A DNA stretch of 6,016 bases from an uncultured Oscillospiraceae bacterium (GTDB lineage: Bacteria; Bacillota; Clostridia; Oscillospirales; Oscillospiraceae): positions 1 through 6,016 of the forward strand of contig CAKTED010000107.1 in assembly GCA_934546725.1 (NCBI GenBank), in the 5' to 3' direction. Under the pieces are notes generated by a model that made no database searches, was not told where the DNA came from, and saw only the letters and a program-made list of their open reading frames with translations. A program made the translations under genes and the position numbers. Position 1 is the stretch's first letter. Every line of letters begins with the position of its first letter. Below are positions 5,001-6,016 of the stretch, one piece after another.

Positions 5001-6016
5001 TTATTTTCTCATGCTCTCGGCAGTTTCGTAAACCGCCTTTACCTCCTCGTGCTCGGCGGGGGGCGCAAATCTGTCGCCCGTCAGACCGAGAGCGTCGTAT
5101 CTCGGCTTATTAAAGTCATAGATGGTCTTATTGGCAAAATATCTGTAATCCTCGCCGACGGAGGGCATGGGCATCCAGCTACCCGCCTCGCCGAAGGTTC
5201 TGACAGTTTCCTCAATGGAGGCCTTCTTCTGCTCGTCCGTCGCGGACGGATCGACGAAGAGGCGGTCATTAAAGCCTCCGACGAACGTGAGCTTGCCCTT
5301 GTACTTTTTTATGAGCTCCAGCGGCTGGTTCGGATTCTGCACGGGGTTCCAGGCGTCTATGCCCAGCTCGACAAAATCGTCAAGAATGGGAACTATGTAG
5401 CCGCAGGAGTGGTGCTCATAGAGTATTCCGCGCTCGTGGCAGGCGTCCACGATCTTCTTCAGATTCGGCTTGAATATCTCGCGCCAGGTATCCGGCGAGA
5501 AGAACATGGCCTTTTCCGTGCCGTAATCGTCATGCATCTGAATTTTGTCCGGCTTATAATACTTCGCTATCTTGTCGATATACGTGATCTTATGGTCCGC
5601 TATCGCGCTGAGGAGAGCATACGTTTCCTCCGGCTCCGCGATGAGGTTGCACAGTGCGTTCTCAAAGCCGCAGAGAGCGTCGAATCGCTCCCACATGCCG
5701 TTGACTATAATGCAGTTTGAGATGCGGTTCTCGCGATCCCAGCCCGCCGTATCCTCGGCCGCGCCCTTCTCCCAGTCATATTTTTCAACGTCCGGGAAAT
5801 GCACCTTCTCGCGCCACTCGGTTATGTCCTCGAGAACGACGGGGGCGGTCTCGTCCGGCATCGGTCCGGGCTGCCCGTCAAGCAGCAGCCACCAGGTGCC
5901 CCAGCCATCCTGCGACTTTCCGGGGCAGGTGGGTCCCTCCTCCAGTACAGACGGGATGCACATATCTATATCGGACATGCTCGGAATGAACCACGGCACC
6001 TCATGATGATAGGATC
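5001..6016 (-). CDS. Uroporphyrinogen decarboxylase/corrinoid methyltransferase-family protein (N-terminus cut by window edge)
   Basis: The frame is open at the right edge and ends at TAA 5003-5001. At least 337 residues are visible and roughly 20-30 N-terminal ones are probably missing. An in-frame GTG at 5999-5997 exists, but coding continues upstream (SYHHE before VPWF), so it is unlikely to be the start. The protein has the URO-D TIM-barrel pattern. Counted from that GTG it shows QMHDDYGTEKAMFFSP (strand and metal/substrate loop region), EIFKPNLKKIVDACHERG and EHHSCGYIVPILDDFVELG. In the last, His197-x-Cys199-Gly is the zinc-binding start seen in MtaA/MtbA/CmuA methyltransferases. DAWNPVQ and KLTFVGGFNDRL follow as usual. 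No cysteine occurs after Cys199, so the third zinc ligand of the methyltransferases is missing. It is unlikely to be HemE. The substrate is unknown; methyl transfer to a corrinoid or to thiol is the family guess. Confidence 0.88.
   Translation of the reverse strand, partial: SYHHEVPWFIPSMSDIDMCIPSVLEEGPTCPGKSQDGWGTWWLLLDGQPGPMPDETAPVVLEDITEWREKVHFPDVEKYDWEKGAAEDTAGWDRENRISNCIIVNGMWERFDALCGFENALCNLIAEPEETYALLSAIADHKITYIDKIAKYYKPDKIQMHDDYGTEKAMFFSPDTWREIFKPNLKKIVDACHERGILYEHHSCGYIVPILDDFVELGIDAWNPVQNPNQPLELIKKYKGKLTFVGGFNDRLFVDPSATDEQKKASIEETVRTFGEAGSWMPMPSVGEDYRYFANKTIYDFNKPRYDALGLTGDRFAPPAEHEEVKAVYETAESMRK

Noticed and set aside
5049..5720. A 223-codon plus-strand open frame opposite the URO-D-like gene
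   Set aside because: It mirrors the coding strand and has no family features, while the minus strand carries clear URO-D motifs.

Overview
The window looks like chromosomal DNA of a bacterium of the class Clostridia (Bacillota), plausibly an uncultured gut member of the Oscillospirales type. This is an inference from four things: strong Shine-Dalgarno sites, TTG start use, a SpoIID-type (sporulation/cell-wall) exported protein, and an archaeal/fungal-type aspartate-semialdehyde dehydrogenase at the head of a dap operon. There are no mobile elements, CRISPR arrays, tRNAs or rRNAs. Gene density is high and base composition is fairly uniform, moderately G+C rich.

Layout. (1) 1-1626, minus strand: a secreted SpoIID/LytB-domain protein with a SPOR-like N-terminal segment. 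Its C-terminus runs off the left edge. (2) 1627-1836: a short A+T-rich divergent control region. It holds two good sigma-A-type promoters that point toward each other, an inverted repeat between their start points, and a long hairpin just before the asd ribosome binding site. (3) 1837-4671, plus strand: a compact asd-dapA-dapB operon closed by a strong hairpin at 4689-4716. (4) 4726-6016, minus strand: a two-gene unit read toward that same hairpin. It consists of an N-terminally cut uroporphyrinogen decarboxylase/corrinoid-methyltransferase-family protein followed 23 nt later by an 83-residue membrane protein of unknown function.

How the genes work together. Asd makes aspartate semialdehyde from aspartyl phosphate, DapA condenses it with pyruvate, and DapB reduces the product to tetrahydrodipicolinate. 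These are consecutive steps toward meso-diaminopimelate for peptidoglycan and toward lysine. The divergent SpoIID-like protein is predicted to act on peptidoglycan outside the membrane, so both sides of the control region serve the cell wall. The right-hand pair is a separate unit that shares only the terminator.

I did not find a convincing wholly new system. The best candidates for a second look are the face-to-face promoters with their shared inverted repeat, the asd leader hairpin, and the URO-D-like/small membrane protein pair.
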